From Halomonas sp. A11-A (lineage in GTDB: Bacteria; Pseudomonadota; Gammaproteobacteria; Pseudomonadales; Halomonadaceae): a DNA stretch of 64,000 nt. The notes beneath the pieces are model-generated. The model had not been told where the DNA came from. It saw nothing but the letters and a program-made list of their open reading frames with translations, and ran no database searches. Shown here piece by piece: positions 8,093 to 17,956 of the stretch (within the stretch, counting starts at the first letter, position 1; the number at the start of each line of letters is the position of its first letter). The stretch lies in NCBI RefSeq assembly GCF_003182195.1, contig NZ_QGTM01000007.1, positions 1-64,000 of the forward strand. The letters run 5' to 3'. Both the position numbers and the translations under genes were made by a program.

Positions 8093-9532
8093 ATGGCCCA
8101 TCAGTCAACGCTTATAGCGGACAATATCGAGCAGTACCTGCACGAGCACGAGAACAAGGACCTGCTGCGCTTCATCACCTGCGGCAGCGTCGACGACGGC
8201 AAGTCGACCCTGATCGGCCGGCTGCTGCACGACTCCAAGATGATCTTCGACGATCAGCTCGCCGCGATCACCCGTGACTCGAAGACGGTGGGTACCACCG
8301 GCGAGGAGGTCGACCTCGCCCTGCTGGTGGATGGCCTGCAGTCCGAGCGGGAGCAGGGCATCACCATCGACGTGGCCTACCGCTTCTTCTCCACCGACAA
8401 GCGCAAGTTCATCATCGCCGACACCCCGGGGCACGAGCAGTACACCCGCAACATGGCCACCGGCGCCTCCACCGCCAACCTGGCGATCATTCTGATCGAC
8501 GCTCGCTACGGGGTGCAGACCCAGACCCGGCGCCACAGCTTCATCGCCGACCTGCTGGGCATCAAGCACCTGGTCATCGCGGTGAACAAGATGGATCTGG
8601 TGGGCTTCTCCCAGGCGCGCTTCGACGAGATCGTTGCCGACTACCGGCGCTTCGCCGAGCAGCTCTCGGTCAAGGATCTGCGCTTCGTGCCGATGTCGGC
8701 GCTGGAGGGCGACAACGTGGTCAACCGCAGCGACCGTACGCCCTGGTACCAAGTCGCAGGCGAACAGGGCCCGGCGCTGCTGGAGCTGCTGGAAAGCGTC
8801 GAGGTCAGTCGCGACCGCAACCTCACCGATCTGCGTTTCCCGGTACAGTACGTCAACCGCCCCAACCTCGACTTCCGCGGCTATGCCGGTACTCTGGAAG
8901 CCGGTGTGCTGCGCCCGGGCCAAGCGATCAAGGCGCTGCCTTCGGGCAAGACCAGTCGGGTCGAGCGTGTGGTGACCTTCGATGGCGATCTGGAAGCGGC
9001 GTGGCCGGGTCAGGCGGTGACCGTCACCCTGGAGGACGAGATCGACATCTCCCGCGGCGACTGGATCGTGGCCGAGGACGCCGAGGTCACGCTGACCAAC
9101 GCCTTCGATGCCGACATCGTCTGGATGCACGAGCAGCCGCTGACGCCGGGCCGGCAGTACGACATTCGTCTGGCCGGTCGCTCAGTGGCAGGGCGTGTGG
9201 AGACGATTCACCACCAGAGGGATGTCAACACTCTGGAGCGACATCCGGCCGACCGGCTCGAGCTCAATGCCATCGCTCGCTGCCGGGTCGAGCTGACCGC
9301 CGAGGTGCCGCTCGATACCTACGACCAGAGCCCGGGTACCGGCAGCTTCATCGTCATCGACCGCCTCTCCAACATTACCGTCGGCGCCGGCATGGTGCGA
9401 AATACTGCCGAGGCGGCGGGGGGCAGCGGTCATCAGGTGGATTGGGCCGCCTTCGAGCTCGAGCTCAATGCGCTGGTGCGCCGCCATTTCCCGCACTGGG
9501 AGGCGAAGGACGTACGCGACCTGCTAAAGTAG
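8093..9532 (+). CDS. cysN: Sulfate adenylyltransferase subunit 1 (GTPase) CysN
   Basis: A 479-aa EF-Tu-like GTPase that couples GTP hydrolysis to adenosine phosphosulfate synthesis by CysD. The G motifs are intact: GSVDDGKST (G1, about residues 31-39), [12 protein letters not shown] (G3, about 110-121) and NKMD (G4, about 165-168). The C-terminus ends after the second barrel (KDVRDLLK), so no CysC adenylylsulfate kinase domain is fused; that kinase must be encoded elsewhere. A strong hairpin follows the gene. Confidence 0.95.
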   Translation: MAHQSTLIADNIEQYLHEHENKDLLRFITCGSVDDGKSTLIGRLLHDSKMIFDDQLAAITRDSKTVGTTGEEVDLALLVDGLQSEREQGITIDVAYRFFSTDKRKFIIADTPGHEQYTRNMATGASTANLAIILIDARYGVQTQTRRHSFIADLLGIKHLVIAVNKMDLVGFSQARFDEIVADYRRFAEQLSVKDLRFVPMSALEGDNVVNRSDRTPWYQVAGEQGPALLELLESVEVSRDRNLTDLRFPVQYVNRPNLDFRGYAGTLEAGVLRPGQAIKALPSGKTSRVERVVTFDGDLEAAWPGQAVTVTLEDEIDISRGDWIVAEDAEVTLTNAFDADIVWMHEQPLTPGRQYDIRLAGRSVAGRVETIHHQRDVNTLERHPADRLELNAIARCRVELTAEVPLDTYDQSPGTGSFIVIDRLSNITVGAGMVRNTAEAAGGSGHQVDWAAFELELNALVRRHFPHWEAKDVRDLLK

Positions 9533-9588
9533 GTCAGTACAAGCGAAGCCTAGGCGGTTGATTCTGCGATAAGATCCTCCACACTATA

Positions 9589-9618
9589 GACAGGGTCCGG
9601 CGTAAGCCGGACCCTGTC
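9589..9618 (+). terminator. Hairpin terminator after cysN
   Basis: A perfect 12-bp inverted repeat (gacagggtccgg, 9589-9600, with its complement at 9607-9618) closes a 6-nt loop. Only a weak T-stretch (gttt) follows. It lies 56 bp after the cysN stop and ahead of the App1-like gene. It could also act as a structured leader for that gene. Confidence 0.6.
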
Positions 9619-9681
9619 GAGTTTCAGGGAGGAAACGATGGCGTATTGCCAGGATCGGCTGTCGTTGCTTGGGGGGAGCCC

Positions 9682-10764
9682 ATGAGCGGCCTTCTCCGGC
9701 GTCTGCTGCGCATTGCCGCCCGCCCCATGCGGCGCGATCACGGACAGGGCGGTTACGTGGTGCACCCCTATCGCGGCTACGGCTCCCGGCACGAGGTGCT
9801 GCTGATGGGCCGCGTGTTTCGTCAGGCCGCATTGGGCGAGGTGATACCTCGCTACGGCGTGCTGCGCGATCTGGCCGATGTGATTCGGCGGGTCTTTCGC
9901 CGCGGGCTGCCGCAGGTCACCGTCGAGGTCACTTTGGGTGAGAACGTCACCACGGTGACCACCGACCGTGACGGCTACTTCGACGTACTCCTGCCGATCG
10001 AGCATCCCCTGCCGCCGGACAGCGCCTGGCACCATGCGGAGCTGCACGTGGTATTGCCCGGCGTGGAGCCGGTGCACTCCTTCACCGAGGTATACATTCC
10101 GCCGGCCGAAGCCGACCTGCTGGTGATCAGCGACATCGACGACACGGTGATGTACACCGGCGTGGCCAACAAGCTGCGCATGCTGCATCGCCTATTCGTC
10201 AAGCAGGCCCATCAGCGCATGGCGTTTCCCGGCGTGGCGGCGTTCTATCAGGCGCTGCACGTGGGCCGTAGCGGCAAGGCCAAAAGGCCGATTCTCTATG
10301 TCTCTCGCGGCCCCTGGAGCATTTACGAGATGCTCGAGGAGTTCTTCCAGCTCAACCGTATTCCCGTGGGGCCGATCCTGTTCCTGCGCGAGTGGGGCAT
10401 TTCATGGCGCAAGCCCTGGCCGCGTCGCGCGGAAGACCACAAGTACGATCTTATCCAGCACATGCTGGAGATGCGCGATGAGCTGCCCTGCGTGCTGATC
10501 GGCGACAGCGGGCAGCACGACCCGGAGGTCTATGCGCGCATCGTGCATGAATTCCCTGAGCGAATCCGGGCGGTGTACATTCGCCGGGTCGAGCGTAAGC
10601 CTGACCGAGAGAGGGCCATCCAGGCGCTGCGCGAAGAGATCAGCCATACCGGCTGCGAGCTGGTGCTGGCCGAGGATAGCGTCGCAATGGCCGAGCATGC
10701 CTGCGCTCAGGGGTTGATCGGAGAGGAAGGCCTGGAGCGGGTGCGCCGGACGTCGCAGCTTTAG
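9682..10764 (+). CDS. App1-type phosphatidate phosphatase domain protein (DUF2183)
   Basis: A 360-aa protein with an N-terminal beta-rich region and a C-terminal HAD-like catalytic domain. VISDIDDTVMYTGV (about residues 152-165) supplies the DxDxT nucleophile motif, YVSRGPWSIYEML (about 215-227) the second motif, and LIGDSGQHDPEVY (about 273-285) the acidic metal site. This is the App1 catalytic domain, known in yeast to dephosphorylate phosphatidate; bacterial relatives are largely uncharacterised. The start at 9682 follows a GGGGGGAG ribosome site. There is no obvious operon partner. Confidence 0.85.
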   Translation: MSGLLRRLLRIAARPMRRDHGQGGYVVHPYRGYGSRHEVLLMGRVFRQAALGEVIPRYGVLRDLADVIRRVFRRGLPQVTVEVTLGENVTTVTTDRDGYFDVLLPIEHPLPPDSAWHHAELHVVLPGVEPVHSFTEVYIPPAEADLLVISDIDDTVMYTGVANKLRMLHRLFVKQAHQRMAFPGVAAFYQALHVGRSGKAKRPILYVSRGPWSIYEMLEEFFQLNRIPVGPILFLREWGISWRKPWPRRAEDHKYDLIQHMLEMRDELPCVLIGDSGQHDPEVYARIVHEFPERIRAVYIRRVERKPDRERAIQALREEISHTGCELVLAEDSVAMAEHACAQGLIGEEGLERVRRTSQL

Positions 10765-10947
10765 GTCGCACTCATGGGCTGATCTGGCGCTGCCCCCGGG
10801 CGCTACTCCATCGCTTTGGTGGGTTACAAATTCGTTATTCTGTGTGTCGATTTCTTGCGTATTTCGCTCCTACCCTGCGCCTGACGCAGGGGCCTCGTTT
10901 AAATTTTCGTTGAGGTCCGCGCCCTTCATCACCCCGAGGTATCCAGC

Positions 10948-11430
10948 ATGACCACAATCGTATGGGATGGAACGACGCTTGCGACGGATTCGCTGATCAG
11001 TGTCAACGGCTCGACTTACAACCATGCGCAGAAGCTGTTCCAGCTCGACAACGGCGAGTGGGTTGCCTTCGCTGGCGAGCAGCAGGAGTGGTGGGAAGTG
11101 CTGGAGTGGCTGCAGGCCGGGGCACCGCGTAACGACAAGCCGAACGTCAGCCGGGTCGAGATGATCATCGCCGGCCCCGACGGTGTCTTCGAGATGTTCA
11201 ACAAGCTGGTGCGCATTCCCGTCAACGGCCCCGTCGCCTACGGTACCGGCTGGAAGTGGGCGCTGGCCGCCATCGACCACGGCAAGAGCGCCGTCGAGGC
11301 GGTGCAGTACGCTATCGGTCGCGATCACGACAGCGGCGGCGAGGTGCAGTCGGTCACACCCAGGGTCAAGGCCTCGGTGCCCTTCGACGCCCTGCTGCGC
11401 GACGTCGAGGCGGCCTCCGCCTCGGTCTGA
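10948..11430 (+). CDS. Solitary proteasome-like Ntn-hydrolase
   Basis: The 160-aa product starts MTTIVWDGTTLATDS. After removal of Met the N-terminal Thr would be exposed, followed by Asp at position 13 (LATDS) and Lys at position 28 (HAQKLFQL). This parallels the Thr1-Asp17-Lys33 set of HslV and proteasome beta subunits. GEWVAFAG and GPVAYGTGWKWALAAIDHG are also proteasome-fold features. No unfoldase partner such as HslU is next to it. Similar short proteins occur in phages, so viral origin is possible. Substrate and oligomeric state are unknown. A strong terminator follows. Confidence 0.7.
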   Translation: MTTIVWDGTTLATDSLISVNGSTYNHAQKLFQLDNGEWVAFAGEQQEWWEVLEWLQAGAPRNDKPNVSRVEMIIAGPDGVFEMFNKLVRIPVNGPVAYGTGWKWALAAIDHGKSAVEAVQYAIGRDHDSGGEVQSVTPRVKASVPFDALLRDVEAASASV

Positions 11431-11446
11431 AGCGCCGTGTCGCATA

Positions 11447-11481
11447 CGCCGCCCCGGCCCTTGGCCGGGGCGGCGGCGTTT
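11447..11481 (+). terminator. Terminator after the Ntn-hydrolase gene
   Basis: A perfect 13-bp GC stem (cgccgccccggcc at 11447-11459 pairing with 11463-11475) with a 3-nt loop is followed by gcgttt. It sits 17 bp after the stop codon and is a good intrinsic terminator despite the short T-tract. Confidence 0.8.
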
Positions 11482-11564
11482 GGGGGCCGGGACAGGCGAC
11501 GCATGAACCCGAAACGGGTAGGCTTGGTCCAAATTCAAGACGCTGAAGCGAGACCCGATACGCC

Positions 11565-12239
11565 ATGATCGTGCTGCTGATCGCCTTCCTGCTGGCCATC
11601 TTCGTGCTGCCCAACGTCTGGGCCAAGTGGGTGCTGGCGCGCCACGCCCGCGGCCGCGACGACTATCCCGGCACCGGGGCCGAGCTGGCCGACCATCTGC
11701 TGCGGCGCCTGGGCATCGAGGGGGTCGAGGTGGAGATGACCGAGCAGGGCGACCACTACGACCCGGAGGCGCGCCGGGTACGGCTCTCCCGAGAGCACTT
11801 TGAAGGCCGCTCGCTCACCGCGGTGACCGTGGCCGCCCATGAGGTGGGGCATGCCATTCAGCATCATGAGGGCTATGCGCCGCTGATCGCTCGGGCGCGC
11901 ATGGTGGGCGTGGCGCAGCGGGCCGAGAAGCTCGGTGCGCTGCTGATGATGGCCGCACCCTTCCTGTTCATCCTGACCCGCCTGCCCGGCGGGCTCGCCA
12001 TCGTCATTGCGGCGGCGGTGATCAGCTTCGGCGCCGCGGCGCTGGTGCACCTGGTGACCCTGCCGGTGGAGTTCGACGCCAGCTTCAATCGCGCTCTGCC
12101 GCTGTTGCGCGAGTACGTACCGCCCTACGACATGCCCGGCGCCCGCCACGTGCTCACCGCCTGCGCCTTCACCTACGTGGCCGCCTCTTTGGCGAGTGTG
12201 TTGAACCTGGGGCGCTGGCTGGTCATCCTCAGGCGCTAG
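11565..12239 (+). CDS. Membrane zinc metallopeptidase (YugP family)
   Basis: This 224-aa protein belongs to the Zn-dependent peptidase_2 (YugP-like) family. It has an N-terminal membrane helix (IVLLIAFLLAIFVLPNVWA), the zinc-binding motif HEVGHAIQH at about residues 91-99 and two further hydrophobic segments (ALLMMAAPFLFIL; GLAIVIAAAVISFGAAALV). The acid downstream ligand is probably within LPVEFDASFNRAL. The active site probably faces the membrane. Substrates are unknown. A shortened, damaged second copy lies at 24271-24576, and the DNA between the two copies has accessory character. Confidence 0.85.
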   Translation: MIVLLIAFLLAIFVLPNVWAKWVLARHARGRDDYPGTGAELADHLLRRLGIEGVEVEMTEQGDHYDPEARRVRLSREHFEGRSLTAVTVAAHEVGHAIQHHEGYAPLIARARMVGVAQRAEKLGALLMMAAPFLFILTRLPGGLAIVIAAAVISFGAAALVHLVTLPVEFDASFNRALPLLREYVPPYDMPGARHVLTACAFTYVAASLASVLNLGRWLVILRR

Positions 12240-12350
12240 CAGTCCGCCGTGTTGTCGGTAACGACGTGAGATGCTCCCGACATGCCGCCACAACGGGAAC
12301 GTCGCCGTGAGTCTCTTCATCCCCGTAGATGACCAGACCGACTCCGCGTG

Positions 12351-12645
12351 ATGAAGCTGCTCAAGCTCGGTACCATCGTCCTGGACGGCACCAGGTTCAT
12401 GGCCAACGCCAGCAGGCATGAGGCTCTGCCGTATGGCCACGCCAACACGCCAACACGCCAACACGCCAACACGCCAAGAAGCGGGAGGCGCAGTTTAGGG
12501 CGTAAGTGAAAGCGCTGACCGAGCGGGCCGAGTCAGCGGACAGGGACGAGGCGAGCGACGGCATGGATATCCCCGCCGAGATTGCCCGCCGTGAAGCTCG
12601 CCTGGTGGAGATAGCCGCAGGATCGAGGTGCGGGTGGAGAGAAGA
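12351..12645 (+). pseudogene. IS1182-like transposase remnant
   Basis: Translation from 12351 gives LLKLGTIVLDGTRFMANASR, followed by HEALPYGHA. This resembles the 'LDGTKxxANASKHKAxSYG' block of IS1182-type DDE transposases. The frame is then shifted by four 8-bp repeats and resumes as KKREAQFRA with a TAA at 12503. Past the stop it continues as VKALTERAESADRDEASDGM and DIPAEIARREARLVEIAA, also family-like. Both ends are missing. From 12646 to 12890 I see no further gene; an open minus-strand frame there looks non-coding. Confidence 0.65.
12444..12475 (+). repeat. Four tandem copies of an 8-bp unit
   Basis: The unit aacacgcc is repeated exactly four times inside the transposase remnant. The total of 32 bp is not a multiple of three, so it moves the downstream half of the remnant out of frame. 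Slipped-strand expansion of a single unit is the likely cause. Confidence 0.9.
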
Positions 12646-12890
12646 TACCTCGCCTGGCCCCGCATGACGAAGGTAGAATCGACGCAGGGAGAGTCGACAG
12701 CGTCCTTCCAGTCGCTTGGCCGATTACCCGGCGCGAAAACCAGCGTGATGGCATTGGTGCTACGATTCATGCTCCCCAATCCGACAGGCTCCTGGCGACA
12801 ATGAGCTGAATGGCGACCAGCCAGGTAGTGGGCATCGCAATGCAATTCAAAAAGGTGCTTGCTGATCACTGAGATATGGCATGGAGGATG

Positions 12891-13970
12891 ATGTCATTGA
12901 ACGCAACGTTGAAAAAATGGGGCACGGGCGCATTGATACTTGGCCTGGGAGCGGTATTCGTTCTGTTCCTTTGGCGGTATTTCAATGATGAGGCACTTGA
13001 GGGGCGAATCACCAGCGGCAATGGCCGTATCGAGGCCACCGAGATTGACATCGCCACCAAGGCGCCGGGGCGAGTGGCGGACATCCTGATCCAGGAGGGC
13101 GACTTCGTGAGCACCGGTCAGGTGCTGGCGCGCATGGACATCGAGATCCTTCAGGCGCAGTTGCGCGAGGCCGAGGCCGGGTTGGCGCGCGCCCGCATCG
13201 GGGTGCAGACCGCGCATAGTCTGGTCGCCCAGCGCGAAGCGGAGCTGGAAGCGGCGACAGCCTTCATCGCTCAGCGCGAGGCAGAGCGTCGCGGCGCCCA
13301 GGCGCGCTTCGTGCGTACTGAAAACCTGGCTGCCCGTGATGCCATTTCCCAGCAAACGCTCGATGATGACCGCGCCCGCCTGGAAGGCGCCCGCGCCGCA
13401 GTGGCCGCCGCTCGGGCGCAGCGGGCGGGGGCGGAAGCCGCACTGGGTACCGCGCGCGCCCAGGTGATCTCCGCCGAGACCGAGGTCGCCGCGGTCAGCG
13501 CCACCATCGAGCGCATCGCCGCCGATATCGCCGATAGTGAGCTCAAGGCGCCCCGTGACGGGCGCGTGCAGTACCTGGTTGCTCAGCCCGGCGAGGTGCT
13601 GCCGGCGGGCGGCGTGGTGCTGAACATGGTCGATCTGAGCGATGTCTACATGACCTTTTTCCTGCCGACGGAACAGGCCGGTCGCGTCGCGCTCGGCGCA
13701 GAAGCGCGGCTCGTGCTCGACGCCGTCCCGCAATACGTGATCCCGGCCCAGGTCTCCTTCGTTGCCGATGTCGCCCAGTTCACACCCAGAACCGTGGAAA
13801 CGGCGGAGGAGCGCCAGAAACTGATGTTCCGTATCAAGGTGCGCATCGACCCTGAGTTGCTTAAACAGCATTTGCATCAGGTCAAGACCGGCCTGCCGGG
13901 CATGGCCTATGTGCGACTCGATCCGCAGATCGACTGGCCCCCTGAATTGCAGGCCCGGCTGCCGCAATGA
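12891..13970 (+). CDS. HlyD/YhiI-type membrane fusion protein
   Basis: About 359 aa with one N-terminal membrane anchor ([16 protein letters not shown]) and a short periplasmic lead. A biotinyl-lipoyl hairpin follows ([20 protein letters not shown], then the [11 protein letters not shown] half), with a long Ala/Arg/Glu-rich coiled coil (about residues 70-205) and a beta-barrel domain. Such proteins bridge inner-membrane ABC transporters to the outer membrane. The start is uncertain: ATGs at 12876, 12888 and 12891 are in frame, and GGAGG lies at 12883-12887. The stop overlaps the next gene by 4 bp, giving the order of the E. coli yhiI-rbbA-yhhJ operon. Confidence 0.85.
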   Translation: MSLNATLKKWGTGALILGLGAVFVLFLWRYFNDEALEGRITSGNGRIEATEIDIATKAPGRVADILIQEGDFVSTGQVLARMDIEILQAQLREAEAGLARARIGVQTAHSLVAQREAELEAATAFIAQREAERRGAQARFVRTENLAARDAISQQTLDDDRARLEGARAAVAAARAQRAGAEAALGTARAQVISAETEVAAVSATIERIAADIADSELKAPRDGRVQYLVAQPGEVLPAGGVVLNMVDLSDVYMTFFLPTEQAGRVALGAEARLVLDAVPQYVIPAQVSFVADVAQFTPRTVETAEERQKLMFRIKVRIDPELLKQHLHQVKTGLPGMAYVRLDPQIDWPPELQARLPQ

Positions 13971-16759
13971 ACATGGATTGGCGTGTGATGGAAAACGGGC
14001 CGGCAGCCCCGCCGGTGGCGCGATTGAGCGAGGTAGGCGTGCGCTATGGCAAAGTCCAGGCGCTCGATGCGGTTAGCCTCGATGTCCCGGCCGGTTGCAT
14101 GGCCGGGCTGATCGGCCCGGACGGGGTGGGCAAGTCCAGCCTGCTGGCGCTCATTGCCGGCGCGCGCGCCATTCAGACCGGCCGGGTCGAGGTGCTCGGC
14201 GGCGACATGGCCGATGCCGGCCATCGCCGCCGAACCTGCCCGCGCATCGCCTACATGCCGCAAGGGCTGGGTCGCAATCTCTACCCCACCCTGTCGGTGC
14301 GGGAAAATCTCGATTTTTTCGCACGACTGTTCGGCCATGACAGGGCCGAGCGTCAACGGCGCGTCGAGGCGCTGACCCGTGCCACTGGTCTGTTCCCGTT
14401 TCTGCAGCGTCCTGCCGGCAAGCTCTCGGGCGGCATGAAGCAGAAGCTCGGCCTGTGTTGCGCGCTGATCCACGATCCCGAGCTGCTGATCCTGGATGAG
14501 CCCACCACCGGCGTGGATCCGCTCTCGCGGCGGCAGTTCTGGGAACTGATCGACGCGATCCGGGCAAATCAGCCCGGCATGAGCGTGGTGGTGGCGACTG
14601 CCTACATGGAAGAGGCGGCGCGCTTCGACTGGCTGGCGGCGATGGACGGTGGGCGGGTGCTGGCCACCGGCAGCCCGCAGCGCCTGCTCGAGCACACCGG
14701 CGAAACCTCGCTGGAAGCCGCCTTCATCCGCCTGTTGCCGGAGGAAAAGCGCCGCGATTACCGGGCGGTGGAGATCCCGCCTCGCCCCGGGGGCGACGGC
14801 GACATCGCCATCGAGGCCGAAGATCTGACCATGCGTTTCGGCGATTTTACCGCGGTGGACCGCGTGAATCTGCGTATTCCTCGCGGCGAGATCTTCGGCT
14901 TTCTGGGCTCCAACGGTTGCGGCAAGACCACCACCATGAAGATGCTCACCGGCCTGCTGCCGCCGACCGAAGGCCGAGCCTGGCTGTTCGGGCAGGAAGT
15001 GGACCCGCACGATCTGGCCACCCGCCGCCGGGTCGGCTACATGTCGCAGTTTTTCTCGCTCTACACCGAGCTGACGGTGCGGCAGAACCTCGAACTGCAC
15101 GCACGGCTGTTCCAGGTACCCGCCGCGGAGATCCCGCGGCGCGTCGAGGAGATGGCAACCCGCTTCGATCTGGGCGCGGTGCAGGGTAGCCTGCCGGACC
15201 AACTGCCCATGGGGCTGCGCCAGCGCCTGTCGCTGGCGGTGGCCATGATCCACAAGCCCGAGATGCTGATCCTCGATGAGCCCACATCGGGGGTAGATCC
15301 GGTGGCGCGCGACGCCTTCTGGCGCCTGCTGGTCGAGCTGTCGCGCCAGGACGGGGTGACCATCTTCATCTCCACCCACTTCATGAACGAGGCCGAGCGT
15401 TGCGACCGCATCTCGCTGATGCATGCCGGCCGGGTGCTGGTCACCGAGGCACCGTCATCACTGGTTGAACAGCGGGGCGCGGAGAATCTCGAAGAAGTTT
15501 TTATCCATTACCTGGAACAGGCCGCGGCGCAAGCGCGCCGCGATGCGCCGCCGGAGGCGGAAGCGGAGGCTGACGCATCGCTGTCGGGCACGGCGCCGAC
15601 CCGCCACGCCGAGCCGCAGGGCTGGCGGCGCTGGTTCGACCCGCGGCGTATGGCGAGCTACGCCCTGCATGAAGGCCTTGAGCTGCGCCGCGATCCGATC
15701 CGCCTGACCCTGGCGCTGGTTGGCAGCGCCATTTTGATGTTCGTGATGGGCTACGGCATCAGCCTGGATGTGGAAGATCTGACCTTCGCGGTACTGGATC
15801 GTGACCAGACCACGGTCAGCCGCGATTACACGCTCAATCTGGCCGGATCCCGGTATTTCATCGAGCGGGATCCGATCGCCGACTACGTCGACCTCGACCG
15901 TCGCATGCGCTCCGGCGAGCTGAGCCTGGCCATCGAGATTCCGTCCGGGTTCGCCCGTGACCTCGCCCGCGGCCGGCCCGTCGAGATCGGTGCCTGGATC
16001 GACGGCGCGATGCCCGCCCGCGCCGAGACCGTGCAGGGCTATGTACAAGGGATGCATGCCCACTGGCTGGCCACTAGGGCGCGCGAGGCCGGCTACGGCG
16101 ATGCGTTGGCAGGCCTCGTCGACATCGAAACCCGGTTCCGCTACAACCCGGACGTGAAAAGCCTGGTGGCCATGGTGCCGGCTGTGATCCCGCTGCTGCT
16201 AATGATGATCCCGGCCATGCTCGCGGCGCTCAGCGTGGTGCGGGAGAAGGAGCTCGGCTCGATCACCAACTTCTACGTCACGCCCACCACGCGGCTGGAG
16301 TTCCTACTCGGCAAGCAGTTTCCCTATCTGGTGCTGTCCTTCCTGAGCTTCCTGTTGCTTACGCTGCTGGCGGTCACCGTCTTCGGCGTGCCTTTGAAAG
16401 GCAGCTTCGCGACGCTCGCGGCGGGTGCGCTGCTCTATGTCGGCGCCGCCACGGCTGTCGGCCTGTTGATATCGACCTTCACGCGCAGCCAGATCGCGGC
16501 GCTCTTCGGCACCGCCCTGCTGAGCATCCTGCCGGCGGTCAACTACTCCGGGTTGATCGACCCGGTGTCGTCGCTGGAGGGCGCGGGGCGGGTGATCGGC
16601 GAGCTCTACCCGACCACGCATTTCGTCACCATCGCCCGCGGCACCTTCTCGAAGGCGCTGGGCTTTGCCGACCTCCGGGCTGCCTTCGTGCCGCTGGCAC
16701 TGGCCGCGCCGATCCTGCTCGGGCTGGCCGCCATGCTGTTGAAGAAGCAGGAGCGCTAA
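13967..16759 (+). CDS. rbbA: RbbA-type ABC protein: two ATPase domains fused to a permease
   Basis: This 930-aa protein has NBD1 with Walker A GPDGVGKS (residues 50-57), signature [10 protein letters not shown] and Walker [16 protein letters not shown]2 has Walker [10 protein letters not shown] (about 314-322), a degenerate signature [10 protein letters not shown] and Walker [14 protein letters not shown] linker precedes an ABC-2 type membrane domain with one early helix (about 582-602) and five late helices. This is the RbbA/YhiH architecture. E. coli RbbA has been described as ribosome-associated, but the gene context here (fusion protein, second permease) points to export. ATGA overlap with the upstream gene indicates coupling. 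Confidence 0.85.
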   Translation: MNMDWRVMENGPAAPPVARLSEVGVRYGKVQALDAVSLDVPAGCMAGLIGPDGVGKSSLLALIAGARAIQTGRVEVLGGDMADAGHRRRTCPRIAYMPQGLGRNLYPTLSVRENLDFFARLFGHDRAERQRRVEALTRATGLFPFLQRPAGKLSGGMKQKLGLCCALIHDPELLILDEPTTGVDPLSRRQFWELIDAIRANQPGMSVVVATAYMEEAARFDWLAAMDGGRVLATGSPQRLLEHTGETSLEAAFIRLLPEEKRRDYRAVEIPPRPGGDGDIAIEAEDLTMRFGDFTAVDRVNLRIPRGEIFGFLGSNGCGKTTTMKMLTGLLPPTEGRAWLFGQEVDPHDLATRRRVGYMSQFFSLYTELTVRQNLELHARLFQVPAAEIPRRVEEMATRFDLGAVQGSLPDQLPMGLRQRLSLAVAMIHKPEMLILDEPTSGVDPVARDAFWRLLVELSRQDGVTIFISTHFMNEAERCDRISLMHAGRVLVTEAPSSLVEQRGAENLEEVFIHYLEQAAAQARRDAPPEAEAEADASLSGTAPTRHAEPQGWRRWFDPRRMASYALHEGLELRRDPIRLTLALVGSAILMFVMGYGISLDVEDLTFAVLDRDQTTVSRDYTLNLAGSRYFIERDPIADYVDLDRRMRSGELSLAIEIPSGFARDLARGRPVEIGAWIDGAMPARAETVQGYVQGMHAHWLATRAREAGYGDALAGLVDIETRFRYNPDVKSLVAMVPAVIPLLLMMIPAMLAALSVVREKELGSITNFYVTPTTRLEFLLGKQFPYLVLSFLSFLLLTLLAVTVFGVPLKGSFATLAAGALLYVGAATAVGLLISTFTRSQIAALFGTALLSILPAVNYSGLIDPVSSLEGAGRVIGELYPTTHFVTIARGTFSKALGFADLRAAFVPLALAAPILLGLAAMLLKKQER

Positions 16760-16762
16760 CAC

Positions 16763-17884
16763 ATGCGCCTGACCAATATCCTGCACCTGGGCATCAAGGA
16801 ACTGCGCAGCCTCGTCCGCGACCCGATCATGCTGGTGCTGATCACCTATGCCTTCACGGTCGGCATCTACACCGCCGCCACGGCCATGCCGGAAACCCTC
16901 AACAAGGCGCCGATCGCCATCGTCAACGAGGATCAGTCGCCGCTGTCGTGGCGCATCGTCAGCGCCTTTTATCCACCCTATTTCATGCCCCCCGAGCTGA
17001 TCGATCAGGCCGAGATGGACGCGCGCCTGGACGCCGGGCTGGCGACCTTCGCCCTGGACATCCCGCCCAATTTCCAGCGCGACCTGCTGGCCGGGCGGCG
17101 CCCGACCATCCAGCTCAACGTCGACGCCACGCGCATGAGCCAGGCCTTCACCGGCAGCGGCTATGTCCAGGCCATCGTCGGCGACGAGGTGCGCGCCTTC
17201 GCACAGCGCTATGGCGACGTGGCGGAGTTGCCGGTCGAACTGGCGCTGCGCGCGCGTTTCAATCCCGAACTCGATCAATCCTGGTTCGGGGCCATCATGG
17301 AGGTCATCAGCAACGTGACCATGCTCTCCATCGTGCTCACCGGCGCGGCACTGATCCGCGAACGCGAGCACGGCACCGTGGAACACCTGTTGGTCATGCC
17401 GGTCACCCCCTTCGAGATCATGACGAGCAAGGTCTGGGCGATGGGGCTGGTCGTGCTGGCCGCCACAGCGGTCGCCCTGACCGTGGTGGTGCAGGGCTTG
17501 CTTGCGGTGCCGATCGAAGGCTCACTGTCGCTGTTCCTGGCCGGGGCGGCGCTGCATCTGTTCGCCACCACCTCCATGGGCATCTTTCTCGGCACCGTCG
17601 CCCGCTCCATGCCCCAGTTCGCCCTGCTGCTCATGCTGGTGCTGCTGCCGCTGCAGATGCTATCGGGCGGCTCCACGCCGCGCGAGAGCATGCCGGAGTT
17701 CGTCCAGTTCGTGATGCTGGCCGCGCCCAACACCCACTTCGTGATGCTGGCCCAGGCGATCCTCTACCGGGGTGCCGGTTTGGCGGTCGTCTGGCCGCAG
17801 TTCCTCGCCATCGCCGCCATCGGGTCGGCGCTGTTCGGCCTCGCGCTCCTGCGTTTCCGCCGTACCATCGGCGCCATGGCCTGA
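16763..17884 (+). CDS. yhhJ: ABC-2 type permease (YhhJ-like)
   Basis: A 373-aa ABC-2 permease with an N-terminal helix (PIMLVLITYAFTVGIYTAA), a periplasmic domain of about 145 residues (FYPPYFMPPELIDQAEMDA and following) and five C-terminal helices, including TMLSIVLTGAALIREREHGT. It begins 3 bp after the rbbA-like stop, so it is almost certainly the partner half-transporter to that protein's own membrane domain. The RbbA/YhhJ pair plus a fusion protein makes a complete inner-membrane ABC exporter with a periplasmic adaptor. The substrate is unknown; the genes that follow suggest a lipid or hydrophobic compound. Confidence 0.85.
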   Translation: MRLTNILHLGIKELRSLVRDPIMLVLITYAFTVGIYTAATAMPETLNKAPIAIVNEDQSPLSWRIVSAFYPPYFMPPELIDQAEMDARLDAGLATFALDIPPNFQRDLLAGRRPTIQLNVDATRMSQAFTGSGYVQAIVGDEVRAFAQRYGDVAELPVELALRARFNPELDQSWFGAIMEVISNVTMLSIVLTGAALIREREHGTVEHLLVMPVTPFEIMTSKVWAMGLVVLAATAVALTVVVQGLLAVPIEGSLSLFLAGAALHLFATTSMGIFLGTVARSMPQFALLLMLVLLPLQMLSGGSTPRESMPEFVQFVMLAAPNTHFVMLAQAILYRGAGLAVVWPQFLAIAAIGSALFGLALLRFRRTIGAMA

Positions 17885-17956
17885 ACATGCTAGGAGAAGC
17901 GGTGTATGCTGGCATTTGAATCACTTTGCCGTGACGGTTGAGGGCCATTTTGTCGC

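Noticed and set aside
10776..10815. A possible sixth, truncated copy of the 104-bp element (ggctgatctggcgctgc...)
   Set aside because: Only short patches match and no stem can be formed; the match is within chance for GC-rich DNA.
12495..12869. A 124-codon open frame on the minus strand across the transposase remnant
   Set aside because: It overlaps the remnant antisense, lacks recognisable motifs and a good ribosome site, and high GC makes such chance frames common.
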